A DNA stretch of 21,811 bases from an uncultured Opitutia bacterium (lineage in GTDB: Bacteria > Verrucomicrobiota > Verrucomicrobiia > Opitutales > UBA953): contig CALNBE010000257.1 of the NCBI GenBank assembly GCA_937874455.1, forward strand, positions 1-21,811, in the 5' to 3' direction. The translations under genes were made by a program, and so were the position numbers. Positions 7,791-16,500 of this stretch are shown here, piece by piece. The stretch's first letter is position 1, and each line of letters opens with the position of its first letter. The notes under the pieces are model-generated. The model made no database searches, was not told the origin of the DNA, and saw only the letters and a program-made list of their open reading frames with translations.

Positions 7791-8737
7791 AAACCAGACA
7801 GATTATTTCCAAGCCGGCTTACAAACAAGGTGCCTGGATGGCCTGCCTCCTGCTGGGAGCCAGCCTGCCGGCAAATGCCGATGTGCGGATTATCGAGCCC
7901 GTGGTGATTCCGGCCTCGGCGGCGGCCCAGTCTTCCGCCCCGGTGGTACCGGTCGTGGCGCGGGAAACCCCGGCGGTTGCGCCCGTGGCCCCGGCGGCTA
8001 CACCTCCGCCAGTGCAGGCCCCGCAGGTGACGGCTCCGGCAACGCCGCCGGTGGACATTACTCCGGTGCCGCCTCCCGTTCCTGCGACCCAGCCCGCAGC
8101 GCCCATTGTTCCCGCTCCGCCTCCCGTTCCGGCAACGGCTCTGGAGCCGGAATTTGCCTTTGCCAGCGCGCGGACGCAATACGCCGCGAATGCCCAAGGT
8201 CAGCCTTCGCTGCGCCGCGAGGTGCAACGCACCCCGGCCGAAATCGCCGAACGCGAGGAAATGCGTGCCCGGATGCGCATCGCGGTGGAAAAAGTGGCGG
8301 CGGAATACGGCAATCCGGTGTTTGCCGAAGTCTTTACCAATGATCCGCTGCGAGCCCGGGTGCTGGGAGGCCGTCTGCAGCTTTTGCACAATTACGAGGA
8401 GCTGGTGGCGCAGCTTGCCGCCCTCGAAAAGCAGCGTCAGGCCGCCGCACAGGCGGTGGATGAAGCCAGTCGGAACCGGATGGCACAAATTCAAAACGAA
8501 ATCCGGCAGCTGGAACGCCAGCGGGAATCCGTGGCACTCGCCGTGGAACGGGCCGTCCAGCAGCAGGCGGCGGAGATTGCCAACGAAGTGGCGTTGCTGG
8601 AGCGCGACAAGGCGGCGGTGGCGGCGGACTTGGAGGCGAAGCGTCAGGAACTCGGCGCACTGCGCGAAGAGGCCAAAGCGCTAAACCAGCGCCTCTCGCA
8701 GGCCCGCAGTGCCTTGGCAGCGGCGGCCATCGAGTGA
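7787..8737 (+). CDS. Exported protein with Pro/Ala-rich linker and C-terminal coiled coil
   Basis: I do not recognise a family. The protein has 316 residues: a signal peptide (about 1-31, core WMACLLLGASLPANA, cleavage probably after ANA), a Pro/Ala/Val-rich stretch (about 35-117) in which PPPVPAT occurs twice (95-101, 111-117), a mixed segment (about 120-195), and a long Gln/Glu/Ala/Arg helix (about 196-312) with strong coiled-coil character. It should sit in the periplasm, with the Pro-rich part acting as a spacer across it. The start is fixed by the ATGA overlap with the PilO-like gene. It occupies the slot where PilP or pilotin-like genes often lie, so a structural role in the envelope complex is plausible. 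Nothing suggests an enzyme. It could also resemble a TolA- or FimV-like spanning protein, though it lacks a membrane anchor or a LysM motif. Confidence 0.8.
   Translation: MKTRQIISKPAYKQGAWMACLLLGASLPANADVRIIEPVVIPASAAAQSSAPVVPVVARETPAVAPVAPAATPPPVQAPQVTAPATPPVDITPVPPPVPATQPAAPIVPAPPPVPATALEPEFAFASARTQYAANAQGQPSLRREVQRTPAEIAEREEMRARMRIAVEKVAAEYGNPVFAEVFTNDPLRARVLGGRLQLLHNYEELVAQLAALEKQRQAAAQAVDEASRNRMAQIQNEIRQLERQRESVALAVERAVQQQAAEIANEVALLERDKAAVAADLEAKRQELGALREEAKALNQRLSQARSALAAAAIE
8069..8137 (+). repeat. Direct repeat encoding PPPVPAT twice
   Basis: CCGCCTCCCGTTCC occurs at 8069 and again at 8117, encoding PPPVPAT at residues 95-101 and 111-117 of the Pro/Ala-rich exported protein, 48 bases (16 codons) apart. 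It suggests the linker has grown by local duplication. Confidence 0.7.
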
Positions 8738-8775
8738 GCACCGCGGAGAAAATTTAAACAAACAGCAAAACGACC

Positions 8776-9477
8776 ATGACCAATTCATCGAACAATCTTC
8801 CCCAATATCAACGCGGCGGCGCGATGCAAAGCGCGGCGGACGCCGAATGGCAGCGCGCGCTGCTGGAGCGGCTCCGGCAGGTGTGCCGGGAGGAAATGAC
8901 AGAGGTGATGAAGGGACTCGTAGAGGAAGGGCACATCACTCCGGCCTTGGAGGAAAAGCTGACCGACGTCGAGGCGACCGCGAGGAACCTGCAGGAGGAC
9001 GTGCGCCAGTCGGCGAACATGTCCCGGGGCGCGGTGTGGAAATCGGTGCTCACAGCCACGATACTGTGCCTGTTGTTATGCGGCGGAGGAATCGCCGCGC
9101 TGCATTTTCTCGGCGGCTTCAACTTGATCAACGAAAGCGAAGTCAGGGCGCAGAAAACCCAAGTGCAGCAAAAAGCGCAACTGACTGCGGAGGTGCAAAC
9201 GCTGACCGAGGCCAAGGCCGCGCTGGATGAGGAGTTGAAAGCCAAGACGGCGCAGCAACAGGTGTTGACGGTGGAGTTGAACAAAAGCGCGGAGGCGCAG
9301 CGTTCCTTGGCGGCCAATATGAACTCCCTGGAGCAGCAACTGCGGCGCTTGCAGCAATTGCAGGAACAGTACCGCTTCAAGATGGTTCGAGGCGAGCAGG
9401 GCGGCGCGTATGTGGAAGTGCCAGCGGATGCCAAGCCCTTCTCCTACGGCGGGAAGCAATACGTCCAAGTGAAATAA
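8776..9477 (+). CDS. Single-span membrane protein with periplasmic coiled coil
   Basis: I do not recognise a family. It has 233 residues: a cytoplasmic region (1-86) predicted helical and rich in Glu/Arg, one membrane span (about 91-113, SVLTATILCLLLCGGGIAAL), a coiled coil (about 120-200: QKTQVQQKAQLTAEVQTL onward) and a short C-terminal domain (201-233) with two aromatic-Gly motifs (FSYGGKQYV). The basic residues just before the span and the helical N-terminus suggest N-in, C-out. Together with the preceding protein it forms a pair of coiled-coil envelope proteins between the PilO-like and the GspC/PilP-like genes, so they may bind each other. It lies 38 bases after the previous gene, and no Shine-Dalgarno is near the ATG (GGAG occurs 30 bases away). 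Confidence 0.78.
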   Translation: MTNSSNNLPQYQRGGAMQSAADAEWQRALLERLRQVCREEMTEVMKGLVEEGHITPALEEKLTDVEATARNLQEDVRQSANMSRGAVWKSVLTATILCLLLCGGGIAALHFLGGFNLINESEVRAQKTQVQQKAQLTAEVQTLTEAKAALDEELKAKTAQQQVLTVELNKSAEAQRSLAANMNSLEQQLRRLQQLQEQYRFKMVRGEQGGAYVEVPADAKPFSYGGKQYVQVK

Positions 9478-9490
9478 AAACACCGGAATC

Positions 9491-9496
9491 GGGAGG
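9491..9496 (+). promoter_or_regulatory. Ribosome binding site for the GspC/PilP-like gene
   Basis: GGGAGG lies 8 bases before the ATG at 9505. It is one of only three strong Shine-Dalgarno sites in the window. Confidence 0.65.
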
Positions 9497-9504
9497 CGTT
9501 TCTC

Positions 9505-10218
9505 ATGAAAAATAACAGGCAAAGCAATGGACGGCGTCGCTGGGGAGCCGTGGCGCTCGCCTTGGTGCTGGTGGCCGGGGCGGCGCAGGCCCAGTCGGAA
9601 ATTCACGGAAATATCTCCAAGGGCGTTGGCGGATCCGGAGGCTTTGGGCGCAACGCGATCAAAGAGTTTAATGTTCGGGATAACAACGAGTTGGATACAT
9701 CGTTGCCAGAACTGGGCCTGGGTGCCGCAGCGGAGTCGGCCAAGGGAAAACTGGGTGCGGCGATGGATATTTTGAAACCCAGCGGAGATGGCCGGATCCA
9801 GATGTTCAACGTCTCGCGCTTAAGCAAAGCGGAGCTGGAGAACCCCTTTGAGATCCGGGTGCAAGTGCGGGTGGATGTCCGGGAAATCGAAGTGGAGGTC
9901 GGAGGAATTATTGAAGGGGGCGAGGCGCGCCCAACCACTGCGCTTCTATTGGTAAAGCAACCGGTGACGGTGACCAAGGAGCAGATCAAAGCGCGGGAGG
10001 CGGCGCAAAAAAACCAAGGAGCGGCGCGGGGTAATCCGCAAACAGCACAGGCTGCTCAGGGGAAAAAATATTTGTGTACCGTCGGCGACCAGGTGGAGGG
10101 CTTCCGTCTCCATGAAATTCGCCGCGATCGGGTGGTTTTGGAGATGATGGGCAATTACTTGGAAATTACCCGTGGGGTGCCAGTCACAGTCTGCGTGCCC
10201 CTTTCTTCCATTAATTAA
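9505..10218 (+). CDS. Periplasmic protein with GspC/PilP-like C-terminal segment
   Basis: 237 residues. A signal peptide follows a basic start (RRRWGAVALALVLVAGAAQA, cleavage after Ala29). The mature part has a Gly-rich stretch, a middle domain (about 95-155) of alternating charged/hydrophobic residues (IRVQVRVDVREIEVEVGG), a Gln/Ala linker (165-187), and a segment at 190-232 reading ...GDQVEGFRLHEIRRDRVVLEM... That segment has the pattern of the GspC HR and PilP domains (a Gly before a short strand, then I..DRVVL), which contact the N0 domain of the secretin. This suggests it bridges the inner-membrane complex to the secretin encoded at 1267. Unlike GspC it has a cleavable-looking signal rather than an obvious anchor, and unlike PilP it lacks a lipobox. 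The match is short, so the domain call is tentative. Confidence 0.6.
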   Translation: MKNNRQSNGRRRWGAVALALVLVAGAAQAQSEIHGNISKGVGGSGGFGRNAIKEFNVRDNNELDTSLPELGLGAAAESAKGKLGAAMDILKPSGDGRIQMFNVSRLSKAELENPFEIRVQVRVDVREIEVEVGGIIEGGEARPTTALLLVKQPVTVTKEQIKAREAAQKNQGAARGNPQTAQAAQGKKYLCTVGDQVEGFRLHEIRRDRVVLEMMGNYLEITRGVPVTVCVPLSSIN

Positions 10219-10224
10219 AAGATC

Positions 10225-11430
10225 ATGCCGGCCTATGTTGTCCGATACACCAATCCCAGAGGGCGCGTTAAGAAGGAAACGATGTTCGCCCCGGATGTGG
10301 CGTATCTGCAGGGGATGCTGCAGCGGAAGAAGTGCTGGCCACTCTCCATCAAAATGGTGGAGCGCAGAACCCGGACTTTTCGCACTAAACTGGCTGCAGT
10401 TGACCTGATTTCCATCCTTGACCAGATCGAAATCCAGTTGGAAGTGAACATCAATATTGATGACGCTTTTCGCAATTTGGTGGAGGAATTTCCGCGGGGT
10501 AAACCACGTTTTGTCATCGCCAATATCTCGGACGAAATCAATTCCAGTGGGCGGGTGGCTGAGGCCTGTGGACAATTTCCCAAGGTTTTCCCCGAGCACA
10601 CCCGGCAAATGATTGCGGTGGGGGAAAGCACGGGAAAACTGGCCCAGTCTTTCCGGCGGTTGATCGACTATTTTCAAGCGGCGGACGCATTAAAGGCAAC
10701 CATTATGGGTGCGTGTATGTACCCTGCCTTGGTGATCTTTATGATGATCGCCTTTATTGTGGTCATTTTTGGGTTTGTGGTGCCCAAGCTGGTGGATGTT
10801 TATAAAGAACTTTCCATTGAATTGCCGATGATGACCAAAATGATCTTGGCGGTTTCTGATTTGCTCAATAATCATCCATGGGTCGTTTTGGGAGTTTCGA
10901 TTCTTATTCCCGTGATGATGATAACCTCATTTAAAGCTAAATTTCTTAGGAAATATGTGGATGTTGGATTGGCGAAGGGGCCTATTATAGGGCCAATTAC
11001 CAAGGATGTAAGTATTTCCCGTTTTGCTTCCAATTTGGGGGCGCTTTACGAGTCGGAAATTCCGATTGTGCAGGGGTTATTGATTTGCTCAAAAATCGCC
11101 GGAAATCATGTTTATAATAAGGGGTTGGCCGTCGTTAGAGAGGCAGTTGAGCAAGGACAAAGTATTTCAGAGGGGCTGAAAATGGCAAAGATTTTTCCTA
11201 CAATGGTTATTCTAACCATTAGAATTGGAGAGGAAAACGGAAAGTTAGATGATTCACTTAAAAAACTTTCCACCTATCACAGTCGCAAGGCCAAGGAACG
11301 CGTGGAGCGGGCATTGAAACTGTTTGAACCCACGATGCTGATCTTCCTCGTCGCAATGGTTGGGTTTTTGGCTTATGCGTTGTTGATGCCAATGATGCAA
11401 ATGGTCGAGGAGATGTCTAATGGCAGGTAA
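10225..11430 (+). CDS. gspF: Inner-membrane platform protein, GspF/PilC family
   Basis: Inner-membrane platform on which the fibre is built, contacted by the assembly ATPase. It has 401 residues, the usual size. Two GspF cytoplasmic repeats can be seen: one around 60-150, with the typical FPEHTRQMIAVGESTGKL, and one around 260-365, with IFPTMVILTIRIGEENGKLD. Three membrane spans lie at about 166-189, 218-236 and 371-392, and the protein ends LAYALLMPMMQMVEEM, as in the family. It lies six bases after the previous stop, without a visible Shine-Dalgarno. From about codon 155 onward the DNA becomes markedly AT-rich (lines of 37-45% GC) except for a short normal stretch near 11281-11340, while the first third matches its neighbours. 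The protein itself is intact, so function should be kept. Confidence 0.93.
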   Translation: MPAYVVRYTNPRGRVKKETMFAPDVAYLQGMLQRKKCWPLSIKMVERRTRTFRTKLAAVDLISILDQIEIQLEVNINIDDAFRNLVEEFPRGKPRFVIANISDEINSSGRVAEACGQFPKVFPEHTRQMIAVGESTGKLAQSFRRLIDYFQAADALKATIMGACMYPALVIFMMIAFIVVIFGFVVPKLVDVYKELSIELPMMTKMILAVSDLLNNHPWVVLGVSILIPVMMITSFKAKFLRKYVDVGLAKGPIIGPITKDVSISRFASNLGALYESEIPIVQGLLICSKIAGNHVYNKGLAVVREAVEQGQSISEGLKMAKIFPTMVILTIRIGEENGKLDDSLKKLSTYHSRKAKERVERALKLFEPTMLIFLVAMVGFLAYALLMPMMQMVEEMSNGR

Positions 11431-11443
11431 ATGCTAAAACTGA

Positions 11444-12472
11444 ATGACTATGAAAAAGGCAAAACTTAAAACTTTCAAGAAAGGATTTTCTCTTGTAGAA
11501 TTGATTGCTGTTGCAACTATTATTGCAATTTTGGCAGGAGTGATGGTATATCCTGCCTTTGGGCTTATTGAGCGGTCTCGATTGAGAGCAGAGCAGGAAA
11601 CCTTGTTAATGATCGCGGAGGAAATTAAGAATTCATTCCGGACGGACGGCTTGGTGAATAATATTTCTGCGTTAGCGGAGGAAATTCCCTCTGGTGGGGG
11701 AATCACATTGGTGCCGACGGTTTTTGATTATGCGTGGAATGAAAGTTTTGATTCGGAAGCTTGGTATGCCCGGCTGGCTCGTTTACGAGGGCAGGCGTCT
11801 CCTACTGGTTTTGAAGGACAAGCTTACGATATTGCTTATAATGCGTATAAAAACCGGCGGTTGTTGTTTGTTGGGCCCAGTTATCCGGCAGACGAAAATA
11901 TTGAGATGCAGACTTACTTTTTGGTTTCGTTTATGTTCCGCCCGGATGAAGGGCTGACTTTTTCCTCTGCGCCGAACAAGAAATATTACGAGACCTCTAC
12001 GGATGGTGCCGCTTATGCGGCTTGGTATGGGCAATTTTATACCCATGATTGGAGCGTCACAGGCAGCGCGCCGTCCGGCTGGGATAGTGATTGGGGAAAC
12101 ACGGGAATCACCGGGCTTTCCTTTGCGCAGAAGGTGTTGGTGGTGAAGATCGTTCAGCCGCGTTACCGGATGACCGTCAACAATCATTCCCAGCCTTACA
12201 CAGATCCAGTTACGGGTCTGACGACAGTGGCGGACTCGATCTGGGTTTACACCAACGTGGTGGGCGAAGGGGCCTTGGTGGACAGTCCCTTGTGGCTGAA
12301 GGTGGATTCGGGTGTCAGCACCTCCTTCCCGGCGAGCGCGGTGGACCGGCGTATTTTGGAAGGGCGACGGGTGGTGGTTAAGCGGGCGATTCCGACCAAA
12401 ACGAGTCCGGGAGATCAGAAGCAGATTTATTCATTTTTGCTGAACGAGCCCACTGCCATCACCACCCAGTAA
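11444..12472 (+). CDS. Prepilin-like protein 2 (large)
   Basis: 342 residues from the ATG at 11444; a second in-frame ATG at 11450 would remove two residues, and neither has a Shine-Dalgarno. The leader is Lys-rich with cleavage predicted at Gly14|Phe15. The mature start FSLVELIAVATIIAILAGV has Glu at position 5 (Glu19). The remaining roughly 300 residues are rich in Tyr, Trp and Gly and match no family I know. That is far larger than a normal major pilin and fits a minor pilin, a tip protein or the oversized pilins common in PVC bacteria. The gene follows gspF by 13 bases. Its first half is the most AT-rich coding DNA in the window (28% GC in 11461-11520) and its last third returns to normal composition. 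It could be a GspK-like tip subunit, but no evidence beyond size supports this. Confidence 0.85.
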   Translation: MTMKKAKLKTFKKGFSLVELIAVATIIAILAGVMVYPAFGLIERSRLRAEQETLLMIAEEIKNSFRTDGLVNNISALAEEIPSGGGITLVPTVFDYAWNESFDSEAWYARLARLRGQASPTGFEGQAYDIAYNAYKNRRLLFVGPSYPADENIEMQTYFLVSFMFRPDEGLTFSSAPNKKYYETSTDGAAYAAWYGQFYTHDWSVTGSAPSGWDSDWGNTGITGLSFAQKVLVVKIVQPRYRMTVNNHSQPYTDPVTGLTTVADSIWVYTNVVGEGALVDSPLWLKVDSGVSTSFPASAVDRRILEGRRVVVKRAIPTKTSPGDQKQIYSFLLNEPTAITTQ

Positions 12473-12491
12473 ACAGCGGTTTTCATCAACG

Positions 12492-12496
12492 GAGGC
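12492..12496 (+). promoter_or_regulatory. Ribosome binding site for the small InlB B-repeat gene
   Basis: GGAGG lies 8 bases before the ATG at 12505 and supports that start, which begins a convincing signal peptide. Confidence 0.65.
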
Positions 12497-12504
12497 ATTT
12501 ACTT

Positions 12505-13503
12505 ATGCGATATTTTCCCTTGCTCAACCTGGCCTTGGCCGGGTTGTTTTTGTCAATCGGCAGCGCCAGTGCACAGTCGGGCAGCGGCGCGGTGGGGCGC
12601 AAGGAAAAGGTGCAGCTCACCATTGTGGCGACGCCCCGGGAGGGCGGGTCGGTGAGCGGAGCCGGATTGTATGTGATGGGCACGGCGGTCGATGTGGTGG
12701 CGGTGCCGCGCGCGCATTATCGTTTTGTGGAGTGGGCCGGAGCCCCGGTGGTGAATCCTAGTAGCGCACGAACACAGCTTTACATGGGGAAGGTGCCGCA
12801 GTCGCTGGTGGCGATTTTCGAGCCGGAGCAGGTGGAATTAAAGGTACGGGCGGAGCCGGAAAACGGGGGAATTGTTGGCGGCGGTGGATTCCGTCCCTAT
12901 GGCGGTCAGGTGCCGGTGACGGCTCAGGCGCATCCGGGGTTCGAGTTTGTGGGCTGGGAAGGGCCGGTGCAGGATCCACGGGCGGAGCAAACCCGGCTGG
13001 CGCAGCCGCTGACTCCGGGGATGACGGTGATGGCGAAGTTTCGCCCGCAGGAGGCGCAATTTGCGTTGTCGGTGGTGGCGGTGCCAGCGGCGGGCGGAAC
13101 GGTGTCGGGCGGAGGAAATTTTGCGCGAGGCACCCAAGCGGAAATTCGTGCGGTGGCGGCTCCCGGATTTTTCTTCAACGGCTGGGATGGCGCGGCGAGC
13201 GACAAGGGTAAACCTGCAACAAAAGTTTTTATCAAAGAAAATTGTGAAGTGCGGGCGCAGTTTGTCGCGGAGTCGGTCATGGTTGGTGCCACGGTTTTTC
13301 CTGAAGGTGCAGGGACGGTAACTGGGGATTTGGGACCAATGGCGTGGACAAAAAAAAGGAAAATAAAGGCTTTACCTCGGGAGGGATATGCTTTTGAAAG
13401 GTGGGAATCTGGGGTGTTTTCTTCAAGCGAAGCGGAGATAATCTTTCAGCCGACTCGCGGGGAAACCACTCTGTTGAAGGCAGTTTTTCGACGTACAAAT
13501 TAA
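12505..13503 (+). CDS. Exported protein with four divergent InlB B-repeats
   Basis: 332 residues. A signal peptide covers 1-24 (core LALAGLFLSIGSASA, cleavage before Gln). The rest is four repeats of the divergent InlB B-repeat type: a strand start such as LTIVATPREGGSVSG, then an aromatic-x-x-Trp core, then a strand ending in a V.A.F motif. The Trp cores are FVEWAG (Trp77), FVGWEG (Trp151), FNGWDG (Trp227) and FERWES (Trp300), spaced 73-76 residues. Such repeats form small beta folds in surface and secreted proteins and have no enzymatic role. There is no membrane anchor or sorting signal at the C-terminus, which ends in VFRRTN, so it should be periplasmic or released. It is a short paralogue of the giant protein that starts 21 bases later. 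The last repeat (13200-13500) is in DNA of lower GC than the others. Confidence 0.85.
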   Translation: MRYFPLLNLALAGLFLSIGSASAQSGSGAVGRKEKVQLTIVATPREGGSVSGAGLYVMGTAVDVVAVPRAHYRFVEWAGAPVVNPSSARTQLYMGKVPQSLVAIFEPEQVELKVRAEPENGGIVGGGGFRPYGGQVPVTAQAHPGFEFVGWEGPVQDPRAEQTRLAQPLTPGMTVMAKFRPQEAQFALSVVAVPAAGGTVSGGGNFARGTQAEIRAVAAPGFFFNGWDGAASDKGKPATKVFIKENCEVRAQFVAESVMVGATVFPEGAGTVTGDLGPMAWTKKRKIKALPREGYAFERWESGVFSSSEAEIIFQPTRGETTLLKAVFRRTN

Positions 13504-13524
13504 CCCCTTTCCAAGTTTCTTTCC

Positions 13525-16500
13525 ATGAAAACCTTTTTTAAATACTGGGCTCTGACACTGCTTGTCCTTGGGCTTGCCGGCGTGTCGGCGCAGGCGGCGA
13601 CCGTGCGACTGACGGTGGAAAATGAGTCGCTGGGCAGCTGGTCGTTGAAGGCTGGCGGCGAGGTGCTGACGGAGAATTCGATTGTTTACAGCGGCGCGGC
13701 GGGCGAGGAAGTGGTTTTGACCGCAGAGCCGGGCGGCTCCAACGGGTTCCATTGGGAATGCTTGGACGCGCATGGAGAAGCGCTCCATTTCAGTACGGAG
13801 GAGCGTATCACGCTGCGCCTGGAGAATGCGGATTACAATGTAAAGCTGGTGTTCGATGATGGGCAGTACGCCATCGACTTCGAACCGGCGGAGGCGATTG
13901 CGGTGGTGGATCCTGCGCAGTTTGCCGGGATGGCCTCGGGCGAGAAGGTGCCGCGGGGGAATTACTTGAAGTTGCGGGCAGCGGAAATGCATGAAGGCAA
14001 AGTTTTTGTCGGATGGGAATCTTCGCCTGCGGCGGTGGTATTGTCGGACTACAGCACCCGGGAAACGGCCTTTTTGGTCCGCCAGGACACGTTGATCCGG
14101 GCCAAATACGAAACCGCAAAATACCTGTTGGAAGTGAAAGCCAGTCCGGCGGGCATTGGTGGGACGGTGACGGTGGACGGGACTTCCACCGGATATTACG
14201 CGGTGGGGAGCAAACCCTTCGTCAAGGCCAAGGCCAACACCGGGTTTACCTTTACCGGGTGGACGCTCAACGCGGGCACCGTCACCTTTATTCCGGCGAA
14301 TTCGGAGCACACGATCACCCTTGGTGCGCCCAATGGTTCGGGCATCTGGTCGTTGACGGCGAATTTTGAATTTACTGATCCCAACGCGCCCAGCTTGACT
14401 GTGGCGGCGGAGGAAGGCGGACAGGTGACGGTGACTCTGCCAGCGGGCCAGGGCGGCGGCACTGTCGTGGTGCCTAGCGGAACCACCCAGAGTTTCACGG
14501 CCAATGCCGGGGACAAGTTTGGTCTGCTGGCAGCTCCGGCGGACACGGCGCGCCACGCATTTGTCACTTGGGAAGGCTCCTCTTTGCAGAAGCCGGTGGT
14601 GAACGCGCAGAACGAGATCATCGTGAACCGGGCCAGCTCGGTGACGGCGAAGTTCGAGGCGATCAAGCGCAATCTGACCGTGCGGGCTCGCTTGGACGGC
14701 GGCGGCACGCTTCCCTCGGGTTGCGAACTGCGCGCCTCGGACGGCTCGACGGCGATTTCCTCCGCAGGCACGGCAGTCGGCCAGTATCAGGCCGGAACCA
14801 ATCTCAGCCTGACCGCGATTCCCACCACGGGCTATGCATTTTTGAAATGGGACGGACTGTGGAACATTGCTCCAGCCAATCCCAGCCAGGGCTATTCGGC
14901 CAACATTGTCACTGACACCGCAATCATGGGGCCGAATCCGGCGGAATTGACCGCGGTGTTTGTGCGGGCGCCGGAAATGACCCAGTTGACAGTGACCGCG
15001 CCCACCGGGGGAAAAGTGGCGGTCACGGGCAGTTACACGGACATTCGCTTGAACGGCCAGCTGGTCGAGATCAATGAAGTGGTGAGCGAGGGTACCCAGA
15101 CATTTTCCTTCCTCAAAGGTGCCACGGTGGATTTGCAGGCGACGGCGCTGACCGCCGATTATCGCTTTGTGGACTGGACGGACGCTCCCGCCGGCACGGT
15201 GGTGCCGCAAGGGAATGTCACCAACGGCAAGGCGCAGGTCGTGATGAACGGCGATCGCGCCGTGGTGGCGAACTTTGCCTCGACCAAGGGAACTTTGATC
15301 GTCGGCATTTCCCCTGCGGAAGCGCAAGCGGCCGGGGCAACGGTGAAAAACGCCAGCACGAATGCGGAGATCGTTGGCAACACCATTCACCCGATCCCAT
15401 CGGAAATCCAGTTGCAGGCGGAAGTGCCCGCGGGGTCGGTTTGGGAGTTTTCCCATTGGTCCGGCGATGTTGCGGGGACCAGCACCGCCAGTTTGCTGGA
15501 AATGACGCGCGACAGCAATGTGGTCGCAAACTTTACCCGCAAATACCAGCTCACCGTGACCAAGGCGGGCGGCGGCTCGACGAATTCGGTCACAGGCACG
15601 GGCCTTTATGCCTATGGCGTGGAAGCCACAGCGGCGGTTTCGGTGGCCGATGGGTCGGTCTTTGTGGGTTGGACGGGGGACACCGGCACCGCTTCGGCGG
15701 AGGAATTGATGAACCCCATCCTCAAGTTGCCGATGACGCAGGATCGCAGTGTGGTTGCCCAAGTCGAGGCGGGGAAATGGCTCCAGTTGAATGTCGTCAA
15801 GAGCACCGACTCGGCGGGAGCGATTTCCGCGCTGGGCAGTGCCGATGCGAATGCGATTGCGGTGACTCCGCAGGGGAAGAGCTTTTGGAAGAACTCCGTT
15901 GCCTACGCAAAATTGAATCCGGCGGGTGCCACCGCGACGTCTTCGGCGGTCGGGCATCTGGAAGCGGGCGGCAGCGGCACCATGGTGAATTTGTCCGCGC
16001 CGGAATTTTTGCAGGTGGATGGCGGGGTATGGCGCTTCAAGCGCTGGGTGGAAGGAGACAATGATTGGGCAACGGAAATTTCCACCAGCCGGAACACCAC
16101 CTACCTGGTGACGAGTTCCGTGAACGGACATGTCTCCGCTGTTTACACCGACCAGCGTCAGGCGGAGGTGGATGTTTACGTGGACGGCGTGAAGAATGCG
16201 CCGGGCGCTCCGGCGATTTTCTTGGACGGCACTGCGGTGGCTCCCGGCGGGACCAAGCAAATGCGGGCTTTGGCGACCGCGCCGGTCTCGGCTCCGGCTC
16301 AGGCTAGCATGCTTTTCTCCCGCTGGTCGGGCGCGGGGATTGCGGCGGGCACGCAAACCCAGCAGAGCACCACCTTCTCGGTCAATGCCACTCAGGAAGT
16401 GCAGGGACTGGAGGCCTATTATCTGACCAAGCGCACGGTCACGGTGGAAATTGAAACCGAGGGCGGCTCGCCCAACGCCGCGGCGCAAACACTTTTCGGC

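Noticed and set aside
11431..11469. A 12-codon frame starting right after the gspF stop
   Set aside because: It has no ribosome binding site and ends inside the second prepilin gene; too short to support as a leader peptide.
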